From assembly GCA_020466095.1 (NCBI GenBank), contig CM035807.1, positions 25,829,982-25,893,981 of the forward strand: 64,000 nt of DNA. The letters are read 5' to 3'. Below, piece by piece: positions 48,764 to 61,518 of this stretch; positions within the stretch are counted from its first letter, which is position 1, and each line of letters opens with the position of its first letter. The notes beneath the pieces were generated by a model. It did no database searches, was not told the DNA's origin, and worked only from the letters and a program-made list of their open reading frames with translations. Made by a program: the position numbers and the translations under genes. Origin of the DNA: Chlorops oryzae (taxonomy: Eukaryota > Arthropoda > Insecta > Diptera > Chloropidae).

Positions 48764-50795
48764 TCAATGAACCCTTCCATCCTCTAAAACTATTTCGATT
48801 TGAATTGGTTCCTCTTTCTTATACTCGGGTGAATAGATTTTTCCTGAAGCAATCACAAACTTCTCATCACAATCGAAAACGAAATACAAGAAAGGTCTAT
48901 TTATTTCGAAGGTTTCTAGATCGTCCTTTCCATTGGTGCGTCCTTGCGAGCCAAAAGCAGAGATCGCATTTTCACTGCTGCCGCCCTCATCGACGCGTAT
49001 GGTTACAAACTGTACCAATTCATCGACATGCAGATCCTTATCCTCAGCGAGTAGACTTAAATCGGCTTCCTGACGAGAGAATAACTTACGAAGACCCAAG
49101 TTTTTCAGCATCGCCTCGGAGCGAGATGTTTCCTCAGCTTGGAATTTCGGCATTATAACGTGCAGTTCCTTTTCCCGAACTTTCTCATAGGCCAACTTAA
49201 AGTCGCTCGGTTGAATTTTCTCGATGACTGAGTGTAAGCCTTCGATATCCTTTGGCAAAACAATAACCATTGCGTATTTTTCATTCTGATAGGGAAGAGA
49301 AATCAATTTCGCATTCAAGTGTTCCAATTCGGTGAACAAGAATTTCCCACGCGTATGCATCATTGGCGTTTTGACACGATCCTCGGCCGTCATGTAGAAG
49401 AACTCATCCTCATTGGATTTTTCGAGGAAAAGATTCTTCCAATAGCCACGATAATAGAGTCCATTAAAGAGCAACATTTTCGCCCGCGATCCTGCTTCAC
49501 GGCCCGTAATTGAGTTGGCACTCAAAGCCGATGTAATGTCGTTCTTATGGAAGAGACTCCGAGCGCCGTAGAGCTGCAATTGAAAAATGAGTGAATTATT
49601 AAAGAGTGATGATTTTTTTTTAAAGATCATTGCTTCAGGCATACCTTTCTAACGCTGCTAATGTGCGATTCCAGAGCCAACATTATTTCTCCCGCATCCT
49701 TTGAGGCCTCGTCAATTGCACTCTCGAGCTTTTGCAAGGGTATCGAAACCTTTTCGGGTTCATTTGACTTGAGAACCTCTTCGATTGGTACAACATCAAC
49801 CTGATCGCCAACATTCTTGTATGACTTCTCGTCGGCGAGCACAGTTTCGTTCTCGATTGGGTTAGTGTCCTCTTCACGTTCACGTTCACGTTCTCGTTCA
49901 CGTTTTATTTTCTCATTTAAATCCAAAGTGCTTTCCGGTTTCGATTCTAGCTTTTCTACATTTTCAGCAGCTTCTTTCATTAGTTCTTTTTCCAACTTCT
50001 CTTGCTCCTGTTTGATTTCCGCGATTATAACTGGTTTTTCCACATACTGCTTATCGTCGATGTTACGATCGAACTTCGATGGTTCTTTGTCCACAGTCTC
50101 CTCACCATAAGACGACGGCGGCTTTTCTGTGGTAATATCCTCATCCACACTTAAGCGTTTAAGCGTCTCAAAGCCGACAACATCTTTGCTATTCACTGGC
50201 GGTGTACTTTCAGCGACATCATCAATACTATCTGCACTATTCGATGTATTCGGGTTGCTCCAATCGTACTCCTCCCTGCTGATGTCTTTGACCTCAACAA
50301 AATAATTATCGCACAAGATCTTCTTGTATTCCTCGTTGGCCGTGTAATTGCGATAGATGTACAGCCATGTCTGGAACGATGGATGCTCACTGAATTCCTT
50401 GTTATTATATTTTCCAAGTAAACGCTTGAAGGTAGCACGCAGCTCACTTCGTTCCTTGGGATAGCCGAAAACTTTTACGAACTCATCGTAGGTCTCACCG
50501 TTTGCAGCCTCGGCAAGCACAGCCAGCAATGAGGTTACACCAAGCGGTGAATGAACTTGATTTCCATCGATATCGATGTTCGATTTCAATAGATTCAAAG
50601 CGACTATCTGCGAAGTATCGCTGGCGTAGGTGCTCTTTTTTATCTCGGTATCACTTTGCGTTGGCAATGCAACAGCCACAGCGATGAGGCACAAATATAC
50701 GATTGCTGAAGAAGAAATAAAAAAATAAAATGTAAAACCGTCAAAGATTTCACGAATTGTATTTTTCCAAACTTACTCTTTAGAATGTTGATCAT
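48764..50795 (-). CDS. Spn100A: Secreted serpin with a large acidic insertion (Spn100A-like)
   Basis: Three exons, read by splicing: 50777-50795 (ATG, phase-1 donor GTAAGT), 49645-50705 and 48764-49573, giving 629 residues. Residues 1-20 form a signal peptide (MINILKTIVYLCLIAVAVAL), so the product is secreted. The serpin fold is split: the N-terminal part (about 25-155) has the helix B motif VHSPLGVTSLLAVLAEAANG, and the C-terminal part runs from about 350 to the end with FEINRPFLYFVF and VIASGKIYSP. Between them lies a roughly 200-residue Glu/Lys-rich segment with a run of alternating R and E. Typical serpins are about 380-420 residues. The hinge before the reactive loop (about 554-566, VDEGGSSENAIS) lacks the small-residue run of inhibitory serpins, so inhibition is doubtful. 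I recognise it as Spn100A-like from the oversized insertion and the neighbouring Pka-C2 genes; the serpin family is certain, the orthology less so. Confidence 0.93.
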
Positions 50796-53700
50796 TTCGG
50801 TGGACACTGGTCGATGCTATTTGGATTCTTCCGGGGACAGTTCTGAAGCGCACCACTGCTGCGCTGCTAATGAAGAACCCAATCACTTAAACAAAGACTT
50901 TAAGCACAGTGGAGAAAAAGCAGAAGTGGAACGTGACCAACTTTCAACCTAAAGTTGTTAGCTTTACAAACTGGTATTGGCGTTCAACACCTTTTGCGTT
51001 TCGCTAGAACTTGTAAGAACGTTTCAGTCGCTTAGTTGTAAGCGATGGACTTTTCGAAGAGAAAGAGGCTCGAATTGTACACTGAGAAGAAATGCTTTTG
51101 AGGCGAGCTGGATTCTCATTGCACATTATGATTATCAAAATGGCCTTCATTATCTTGAGAATTTATGTCTATTTATTGAATTTTCAATCGAAGAGGTTTT
51201 AAGGTTTTGGGTTTGGAAGGTCAACTAAGGAGTTTTGAGATATTTCCTATAATACCTTGATTTTGACTGAAGACTTCACTTTCAAATGGACGATCTTTAA
51301 ATTAAGAGTTATGGCTGGGGACGGAAAAATTCTCTTAAATAACCGAAACTGCCGTAAAAAGTATGAAAAATTTCGGACAAAAATTCAAAAATCAATACAT
51401 CTAAAAGATTTTGGCTAATGCCCCAAAACCATTTAAAATAATTAGGCAATTAAATCCCTTTTTAATATATGTTCAGCTTAAATTATCATTTTTAGAGCGA
51501 AAAATATTTTTTGTATTTTTTGCATTAACTTTTTGAAATATTTTCCGTCGTTTTTAGGAAATTGTTTCGAGCCTTAAATGAGACTTATAAAAACACAAAT
51601 TCAATTTCTTTCAGTGTAAGTCATGAGAAGCAATACTAAAGAGTTCTTTTAACACAAATTTGGGTCTATTTACACATTATAGGTAGGTAGGTTGAAGTGG
51701 CTGCCACTTAGGCCTTTAATCCGCCCCTTGTGATACCAAAGAGGAGTTCTTGTGTTTGTGTGAGTGTATGTCTTATTATGTAGTGTGCCCCTAACATGCG
51801 ATTTTTTTGAAAAACCAGTGCTAGGTCTGGAACATTACACGCCGTTTCGCCTGTGCCGGGAATTGAACCTCGAACCCTGGGATCAAGAGCATAGCACGCA
51901 TCCCCTACGCTATCCCAGGGCCACTACACATTATAATTATGAAAATGATTGTGGCCCTCAAAAAATAGTATCTATTTATTGATCTGTCACTCTTTGAAGC
52001 TAAAGAGTTTTGAATTTTTTTCTCTAATGAGGCTCTTTTGGGTTTAAGAGTCACCTTAGAGTCACCTAAAAAAATTCACCTAAAAAAATTCATTTTTAAA
52101 TGGTGACTTTTGAAACGACACATTCAATTTCTTTCAGTGTAAACGATGAAAATAAAAGAAAGCTTAGCCCTTTCATTGAGTTGGCATTTTAATCGAAGAA
52201 AACCTCATCAGAGCTGACAAAAAGTGCAAGTGGTGATACCTCAACACTCTAAACAATTGACAGTCACGTTCCAACAAAGGGCCTCATTAAATTTTACCTT
52301 CACCAATAAATTATTTTTATTTGTCTGTATCTTTTTAGCTGAACCTTTTCGCACTTTCTATCATTTTCTCTTTGTTGGCTTTCTTACGAGTTTTTTGAGA
52401 ATGTTTTGATTTAAAAGTAATTCTCGTATTTTTGATTATACAAACAATTAACCTATTTAATATGTTAATAAGCAAAACAGAAAAAAGAAAATCAAGTCAA
52501 GTGCAAGAACCGCTTCGAATGCTTAAAAAAGTCTCCATGTGGGCAGTAAGTGGATTAGGGACATTGAACTTTGAGTGAGTAAAAATATAACAAAAAACCT
52601 GAACTTTAAGCTGATAGAAGCGTCATGACAATAATTTTACAACAGAAAGAAAGAAGAAAAAATAAAAAATACAAACTTAAAGCAGGAAAAGTTAGAGAAC
52701 TGGATGATGGCTTGAAACGAGTTTGGTCTGTAATGAAAAAAAAAAAAAAAAAAAACCAAATTACACAATCCCGGTTTATTGAGAGAAAGAAGAAATTGCA
52801 TTCATTTAGCTGCTTTGAGGAGAACAAGTTAGAGGAATTGGGAATTGAGGAAATATATTTGAGATTATTTATTAGCTACATTGACAAAAGAGTCGAGATT
52901 AGGTCGTTTGGGGTAAAGCTTTTTTCAGAGCCTTTCCCATTGATTTTTCATTAAATTGTCAGAGGGTTGACACAAATGTGAAGGAAGAACACACAGTCTG
53001 TGAAAAATAATCAGTACCTCTGAAGACCGACTAACTGGACTGAAACAAAAGAACTTCTCTGAAGAAATTCTCTATCATCTCAAGCGTAAATCATCGAACC
53101 TCACTTCACTTAACAAAACACCCATTAAAATCGCACACGTTGGTTTTCCCTACCATCTCAAGCTCTTCTCAGCAAAAAGAATCGTTATAAAAACAGAGCA
53201 AGGGATGCGAGAATTAAGCAACAACCTTCCGACAGAAATTTAACATAAAGGCCAACGATACGAAAGATACGGCAGTAGAGTGGCATAGCCGTAGTCAGTC
53301 TAGGGTTGCTTTAGAAAAGTTGCCGCCTGACTGTCGGGCGCCAAAAACTAGAGGTAAAACCAGGATGAACGTTTGCCGTCTACGATTGTGTTGAAGACGA
53401 TTACAACGACAGAAAAAGCAGCAGCAACAACAACACAACAGAAGGAATATTTAGTTCCCGTAAGATTCAACGAACCAACACACAAAAAAAAAAAAATAAA
53501 TAAATATATAAATAAATAAAAAAATACATGAACTCAACTCCAGGGAATGATGTTTCATCTTTTCCAGATGACAACGCACGTAACGAAAATTATGATAATC
53601 ATTACAATATTTTTGCAAAGCTCCGAGAAGGTATATAAAATCATTGAAAGGAGACAAGATACATGATGGATGTAAGCACTGGACACAGGATGCGTACGAT

Positions 53701-53940
53701 GTGTATACTGTTGCTACAATGAATAACGGTAGTTTTGACTTTTTGATAGCTGGGCTACAGCAGTTCAAATAGTTCAGTAGGTAGTAGTAGTTTGTAATGC
53801 TTCAATGGGTGTGTGGATTCGGAGGAGTTTGACGTTGATAATTTATGGATGTGCTTATAAATCAAGGTTGTATTTTAACTGACACCGCTATGAGACAAAA
53901 TAGAAAAGATCGATACTGCAAAACATTCTCAGAAAGTAAA
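50796..53940. other. Spacer between the serpin start and kinase copy A
   Basis: Includes the serpin promoter (just above 50796, no clear TATA box) and one complete SINE. The word CAATTTCTTTCAGTGTAA occurs twice, near 51602 and 52124, in similar surroundings, suggesting a small dispersed repeat. No other gene seen. Confidence 0.5.
51682..51924 (-). mobile_element. Complete tRNA-derived SINE with 11-bp target duplication
   Basis: Exact direct repeats TACACATTATA flank it (51671-51681 and 51925-51935). On the minus strand the head has an A box TAGCGTAGGGG and a B box GGTTCAATTCC (plus-strand positions 51902-51912 and 51859-51869). The body runs to a 3' end of CTACC repeats. Length 243 bp. It is the best-preserved SINE here and sits about 1.1 kb upstream of the serpin start. 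Confidence 0.85.
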
Positions 53941-53946
53941 TTTATT
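53941..53946 (-). promoter_or_regulatory. Probable polyadenylation signal of kinase copy A
   Basis: AATAAA on the minus strand, about 118 nt past the stop codon of kinase copy A, in AT-rich DNA. A reasonable distance for a fly 3' UTR; no other evidence. Confidence 0.4.
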
Positions 53947-54063
53947 ACGGCGAGAGGAAAACTTAAAAAATAAAAATAAAAGCACAAAAGGTGTAAAAAA
54001 ATCACAAAAACATTTTTTTTTCCTATTATATAAATATAGATAAGAAAAAATGAAGGAGATATT

Positions 54064-55442
<1,379 letters not shown>

Positions 55443-56454
55443 TTGCTACTTCCTAAAATATATATGTATGTATATACATATACAAAGTTACAAAAAGTTT
55501 GAAAAAGGACAATTTGGAAATAAAAATTTTTTTATGATATTCATTTGAAATTTTAAAATGAACAGAAAAGAAACTCTCATTGGAATTCCTTCCGAAACTT
55601 ATGTCTTTGATGAATTGTTTTTGTAAAGTTGAGGTTATTCGTTTAATATTTTTGCTGCCAAAATTTTTTAGGTTGTTTCCTGGTGTCTTTCTTCGGAAGT
55701 CCCGGTTAGAACACTCTGTTAAAAAGACACGGCGAAGAGGTGTACAATTCTTTGTCCAATGAGCTTTAGTTTCACCTGAATCAGGGCCATAGTCCGAGGG
55801 ATTTTGCTTTCGGACGACTTGATTAGGCCCCGAAATTGAGGTTCCTGGGAGCTCAGTGCTGGCATCCTTTTTGATGGAGTTATCTTGTATTAAATTTAAA
55901 GAATATGAAGGTTACTTTGGGTGTACAACAAATAGAAATAAGGGTGAATGTGACGTCAAAATACGCAAGTTGCTATGTATTCGAAATGATATAATCAAAC
56001 TTTAAAAAATTCTGGGTCCGGTCCACTTTTGATCAATTTTATTTGTGCGGCACGGGCCGGGCTACGAAACCTGGGTCCACGCCCATCCCTACTAACAAAA
56101 TTTGGCAAACTAACAAAATTTTTTTGCAATTTTACGCGCTTATGATAATTATCATAAAGCCATGGAAAATTCCCTGACATGGAGATCATTGAGTCATGAG
56201 CATAGGATATTGTTCTAATCTCCTTGCTTTGAAGTTTCTCGTGCAATTTGTTCTTAAGCACAAGCTAGGGTAGAGGAGAAATTAATCTAAACTGGGGAAT
56301 GACTTAAATGATTCTTTTCACTTTTGGCCCGAATTTTCTTGGATCTCCTTTTGCAATTATGTTGGATTCAGGAAAGCCTTGTTCTTTTGTCAGGTTTTTT
56401 GTCAGATTCAGAAGTTTGCCTTGAATTTCACAGAGGAGTGTGTTACGTGATTAA

Positions 56455-56668
56455 CCCTTATGTGAGTGGCAAGGTACCCGGGGATCCTTTTCGTTTTCAA
56501 ATGTATGTTTTCTCTGTATTGGAAAGGGTTTTATATACCTGATAGTCTGATAGAATATATGGTGTTATATTTTGTGAATATTTATCAAAAATTCTCATTT
56601 AGTTTGTTTAAGGTACCCAGGTATCTTGGCACTCTATTGAAGGTGTTTTTTTGTCACTCACATAATGA
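56455..56668. mobile_element. TTAA-flanked, piggyBac-like MITE
   Basis: TTAA at 56451-56454 and 56669-56672. Ends: left CCCTTATGTGAGTGGC, right as complement TCATTATGTGAGTGAC (13 of 16 match). A second inverted pair lies further in (GGCAAGGTACC against GCCAAGATACC and their continuation). TTAA duplication and a CCC start are the marks of piggyBac-type elements. 214 bp, non-coding. Confidence 0.7.
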
Positions 56669-56851
56669 TTAAATGAGGTATCAGGGGAAGCGTAAAAAGT
56701 ACTAGATTTTTTCAATAGTCCTAGTCAAATAATCTATACCGTTGCTGGGACCACTGCTTGATTTACAGAGAATACAATTGCAGCGGAGCCTCGAATAACG
56801 TTGTACTTAAGCGACCTATGAACCTATTTTTCGGACTTTCACTGTCAATAA

Positions 56852-57244
56852 TAGTGTTGCAACGGATAATGTATCGGGCCGAATGCCGGATACCGGATAG
56901 TTAATTTTTTTTGTTATACATTTGTTGGTTTTAAGCCATATTGAACGGCGTAGTAATGATCCTGACCGTTGCCATTTGGTAGGAAAAATTTTGAACGTTA
57001 TTTTTTGACACAGTGTTTATTAGTGCTTGTTTCGAGTGGTTGCACCGAACTGCAATGAAAAATCTCTGAAAATATATGTTTTCTGTGAAACTTTGAGCGG
57101 ACCTGCATCCGGCTTTCCTGCAATCGCTCCATTTTCAAATCTGCTTTCATAGTAAAAATAAAATATAAGAAATGTTTAATGAGAGGTATCCGGCGGCCGG
57201 ATATAGATGGTATATGGTACGACCGGATATCCGTTGAAAATCTA
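56852..57244. mobile_element. hAT-like MITE with CCGGATA repeats
   Basis: Ends TAGTGTTGCAACGGATA and, as complement, TAGATTTTCAACGGATA. Flanks GTCAATAA and GTCTAATAA suggest an 8-bp duplication with a later 1-nt indel. CCGGATA words recur near both ends. 393 bp, non-coding. Confidence 0.6.
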
Positions 57245-57631
57245 GTCTAATAATACTCTAGCCCTTGGAGCTATCAAAAAAGTGTTTTTATATGGTCAAC
57301 TCTTGGACAATTCTCAACAAGTCAGAACCATAAAGACGTGAAGTGACTCTGTTACTACTGACTGGCATGGAAAGTTTTCAAAAATTCGAAATTTGTCACA
57401 ACGTGATTTCGTGGCTCTGCTTCAATTGATTTTAAGAACTGATACAATCATTTAGTTTACAGTTTTATGCATATATATTGGAAGAGTGTTTTTTTTTTTT
57501 TGTTAGTAATTAATTCAAATATGTCTAAATAAACAAGGAAGTTTCCGGCACAAAATTATACGACCTCCAACGGTCTTCCAATTTTTCGAATATCTTTCGT
57601 ATTTCATCAACTGACAAAATTGATTTCAAGT

Positions 57632-59118
57632 TCAAAATTCAGCAAATATATCGGCATGGCGATTGACTTCGGATTGTTCAACAGTTTTTGATGGCTTGGT
57701 ATGAAAATGCCTCACATCGTCAATGCTTGCAATTGGCGGAATATATGGTGCATTGACCTCCTGATTGAGTATCGAAAGCCACTCATACTCCCGAAACCAT
57801 GGATGCTGCTTGATTTCCTTGGCGCCGTCGAGTTGACATCCGAGTCTACAAAGAATATGAAGAAAAGAGAGAAATTTTTTTATTGCTTTACTATCCAGAT
57901 GAAATGCTCACCTCTTCGATACATCAACCTGGAGCAAGCCATTTATAATATCCTTCAATGTATCACTGAAATACATAGGCATCTTATAGTCAGCTTCGCA
58001 AATTTTTTGATACATATGCATAATTTCCAAATTCTGTTCAAAAAACGGTGTACGCCCAGCAACCAATTCATAAACAAATACTCCAAAGGCCCACCAATCA
58101 ACACTTGTGCTATACGGCGAGGATTGTATTATTTCGGGTGCAAGATATTCCGGCGTACCGCATAGTGTGGCGGTACGATGCTCAACTTGCTGAAAGTAAA
58201 ATCTCATAAAAAATAAATATATATATATGTATATATGTTTGTATATATGTATGTATGTCCCTTTGTGGACGTACAGACCTTGGCAAACCCAAAATCCGTA
58301 AGCTTAAGATAACCATTCGTATCGATGAGAACATTCTCCAGCTTCAAGTCTCGATATAAGACTTTCAGATGATGCAGGTATTCAAATCCCAGCACGATCT
58401 GCATTGCATAGAATCGCGCCTGCTTCTCGTTGAACTTTTTTACCCTACGCTGAATAAAAATTTAGTCTTACAGGCAACCCTCTTTATTTGACTATGAACT
58501 TTTTTTTTTTAATATACTTTTCACTCACCTGCGATGATAGGTGAATAGCTCTCCTCCGCTTATGACAGGCAATATCAGATACAGGTTTTGATTGTCCTTG
58601 GAGGAAAACTCTAAGTTGATTAATGTTGGAAAATTGATGGCAGCAAGTACTCTTTTTTCACTGAGAATATGATGAACTTTTTTCAGCCTTACGATATTAC
58701 TTTTAACCATGATTTTCACAGCGTAGTAACGTCCAGTATCACGTTTTCTCACAAGCTTCTTCGGAGGATTCAAAAACAAACAAAAAATATGTGTTGAAAA
58801 ACCATGGCACAGATTTCACTTACGACTTTTCCAAACGACCCCGCGCCCAAGACAATCAATTCTTCATAGCCTTCTAAGTTGGATTGTGGCGAAGGTGTAG
58901 GATTTTGGTACTTCAAAATAAAATCACGTCTGTACTTGTCCAACAATAGATCATAATCATCGCGTGGGTCAAAATAAAATTTCTTTGCTTGCTCTAAAAA
59001 GGGATTTTTGTTCCCTAAACAGTTGTGTTTGCTACCGCTATTAAATAAATTAAGTTCTTCGCTTACCTATAGAGCCTGTGGACTTATTACTAACACGTTT
59101 AGATGCTGGACGGAACAT
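57632..59118 (-). CDS. Pka-C2: PKA catalytic-subunit-like kinase, tandem copy B
   Basis: Six exons: 59067-59118 (ATG), 58824-58993, 58529-58758, 58279-58444, 57912-58189 and 57632-57845; 369 residues; introns 65-89 nt. Motifs: GAGSFGKV glycine loop (67-74), Lys89 in [13 protein letters not shown] (catalytic Asp183; the usual Pro of KPEN is Leu), DFGFAK (Asp201), [15 protein letters not shown] with the phosphorylatable Thr214, VDWWAFG, and a C-terminal FAEF as in vertebrate PKA. Glu residues at the positions that bind substrate arginines in PKA (GGELF, LEN and YELVAG contexts) are kept. It starts MFRPASK, so there is no myristoylation site. Exon 4 ends at GTCTGT, a weak but workable donor. It is the closest copy to canonical PKA in the C-tail end. 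It lies between copies A and C, same strand, 0.83 kb from the end of C. Confidence 0.95.
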
Positions 59119-59948
59119 ACTGTGATTTTAGAGTGCTTCACTGATAACCATAAATTTCAATCCGAATAGAAAAAAAGTACAAAAGAATTAAGAAAAAAAA
59201 AAAAAATTAAATAAATTTATTTAAGAAAATTTTAAGGAATATTTAGTTACAAAGAATAAATATGAAGAAGATTTCGATGTGAACTTTTGATTTCAATTCT
59301 AGTCATGAGTGAAATTTATTCACTTCTTCTATTGAAGCCGATTGATCAATTCCAATGAAAATGATTTCACACCACAAGTGCGTGTGTCTCCTTCCACTAT
59401 CTCTTGTCTTTCGTGCAATGACAAAATGAAGCTCTTGCAATTGATTTATTATTTCTATTATTCTAATCTCAGATACTAGGCTCCCAAAGCATCGATTTTT
59501 TTTTCTTCTTTTCTTTCGAGCAAGCGACAATTTTAGAAATCCAACGAATTCTTCGTAGCACCAAAGGCAGCTGTTTTTCCCGGGAATGAATTTCAAAATT
59601 AATTAATTGTGGAGATAGAAACCTACCAGATGTTTTCCATATCATTAGATACATTCGACTGGTTGTCCCCACACTTTTCATTTTCTTTTGATTCAACACC
59701 CCCGCCACCCAAGGAAATATAAGAAAATCGGACTTGTCAATTGTGAATGCGGGGGAAAAAAGTTCACGATCGAGAAAAACCCCACCACAAAAAAAACACC
59801 AAAAACAGAAACAAAAAGAAACACTTGTCGGAAAATCAATGGCAAATATATTTGTTAGCTCAGTATGAACGTATATAGGAGGAAACAGGCATGAGGTAAA
59901 TTTTTTGTACAACAAATTCTTAGGCTCACGCGAACAGAAAAATTTTTT
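59119..59948. other. Short spacer between kinase copies C and B
   Basis: 830 bp of AT-rich DNA with poly-A and poly-T runs. AATAAA hexamers on the minus strand near 59216 and 59317 could serve copy C, but the distance from its stop (over 600 nt) makes this uncertain. No transposon ends were seen. The close packing suggests that copy B uses a compact promoter. Confidence 0.5.
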
Positions 59949-61518
59949 TTAAAAATCTGCAAACACGTCGACATGTTTATTCGTTTTCGATCTTGTTGGC
60001 TCCCTTGACGATGGTATTTTCTCAAAATTCGAGGTATCCTCAATATTTGTTATCTTTGGTATATAGGGTGATGTTGCTTCTTGATTTAATATAGCATACC
60101 AATCAACTGGCTTCAGCCATTCATGATTTTTGATGTCCTTGTTGCCATTGATCAAATTTCCCAATCTTCAAACACACACAAAATAATGAAAAATTAGTAA
60201 GAAAAATTTTATCCATACATATGTTTCGGTGGTTTTTCTACCTTTTCGACATGTCGACTTGCAATAAATTGTCAATGAGATCCCTAAATGCTGGCGTAAA
60301 ACTTGATAGCATTTTATATTGTCCGTCGCAGATTTTCCCGTACATTACCATAACATCTCGATTGTGCGGTGAGAATGGTGAATGTCCAGCTACAAGCTCA
60401 TAAATTAGTATTCCAAATGCCCACCAATCGACGCTCGTGCCATACGGTTTCGATTGTATGATCTCCGGCGATAGATACTCCGGCGTACCACACAACGTCA
60501 GGGTACGACCATCGACTCTCTGGAAGGATATTTTATTAGACCTCATTTAATCGAATCACATGCGATCAAATGTCCTACTTTCGTAAATCCGAAATCAGTG
60601 AGACGTATGTAGCCGCGATAGTCGATCAATATATTTTCTGGCTTAAGGTCTCGATAGAGCAATTGCAGGTTATGAAGGTACTCCAGTGCAAGAAATACTT
60701 GCGATCCATAAAATCGTGCTTGCTTTTCCGAAAATTTTCGAACTCTACAGAGAACAGAAAAAAAAACATCGAGCATTTATCTTAGAAGTATAAATCATTT
60801 ATGCCTGGTTTCGAATAGCGCAGTTTTAGTTGATTGCGCCTTTGATTGTAAATGGTTCCATATGCTTGCATATGTTGAATGTTTGCATAAACGGCTATGC
60901 TGGAATTCCTATGCTATTGGAAACCAGGCGTTATAATAAAGCTCATACTTCCGATGGTAGGTGAATAATTCACCGCCATTTATATACGGTAGTCCCAGGT
61001 ATATGTAGTCGAAATCTTTTCGCGAAAATATAAGCGATACACAAAATGGAAATTTAACTGCATGGAGTACTTTTTTCTCATTGTAAACATGAGATACTTG
61101 TTTGCTCTTTACAATTTGATCCTTAAGCATAGCCTTGGCAGCATAGTAACGGGAAGAGCTTTTATCCTTGACAAGTTTCTAACAAGAAAAAAAAAACAGA
61201 AAAATAAAAAGATTCAATTTTCAGGCTTTCATGCTCTATCGAGGGTCGGGATTTGCAATACTAACGACTTTCCCAAAAGATCCAGCTCCTAACGTGCATA
61301 TAACTTCGAAACCATGAAGTCCAGTGTCCGGTGATGCTCCCGTCTTATCCCAACGAGCCGAAAAATCCTCTTTGTATTTTGCCAAAATATAGTCATAGTC
61401 AACATTGCGATCAAAAGTTCTATCCGGTGCTAAAGAAAAAAGAAAAAGCCCACCCCCCCAAAGAAAACGTGACTCTCAATCCCGATGACACGCATATACT
61501 TCTCACCTACATTGCATT
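59949..61518 (-). CDS. Pka-C2: PKA catalytic-subunit-like kinase, tandem copy C (first exon uncertain)
   Basis: Exons supported by splicing and homology: 61266-61429, 60949-61178, 60579-60744, 60242-60519 and 59949-60165. The first begins in phase 1 with no in-frame ATG, so one more 5' exon is needed. A 7-nt candidate, ATG CAA T at 61512-61518 followed by GTAGGT, fits the phase and would give 353 residues, but it is a guess. Motifs: [42 protein letters not shown] (Thr kept; APE is SPE), VDWWAFG, and a tail with DTSNFE and the terminal FADF, so this copy keeps most of the PKA tail. The donor after the glycine loop is GTTAGT, weaker than in copies A and B. The last exon is 217 nt, one codon longer than in A and B. 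It is transcriptionally upstream of B. Confidence 0.92.

Larger units (their letters stand above)
55443..57631. other. Spacer between kinase copies B and A
   Basis: 2.2 kb without a recognisable gene. It must contain the 3' UTR of copy B and the promoter of copy A, neither of which I can place. It has been colonised by two small transposons, a TTAA-flanked element (56455-56668) and a hAT-like element (56852-57244). GC-rich text at about 56010-56090 (GGGTCC and GGGATGGGCG-like) may be the remains of another. Confidence 0.6.

Noticed and set aside
48805..49158. 117-codon plus-strand frame
   Set aside because: Antisense shadow of the serpin exon; no independent support.
57701..58165. 154-codon plus-strand frame
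   Set aside because: Antisense to the last two exons of kinase copy B and runs through its intron.
58441..58449. Alternative acceptor TTCAG at the start of kinase B exon 4
   Set aside because: It gives a stop after a few codons; the CGTAG acceptor restores RRVKKF and the 166-nt exon length shared with the other copies.
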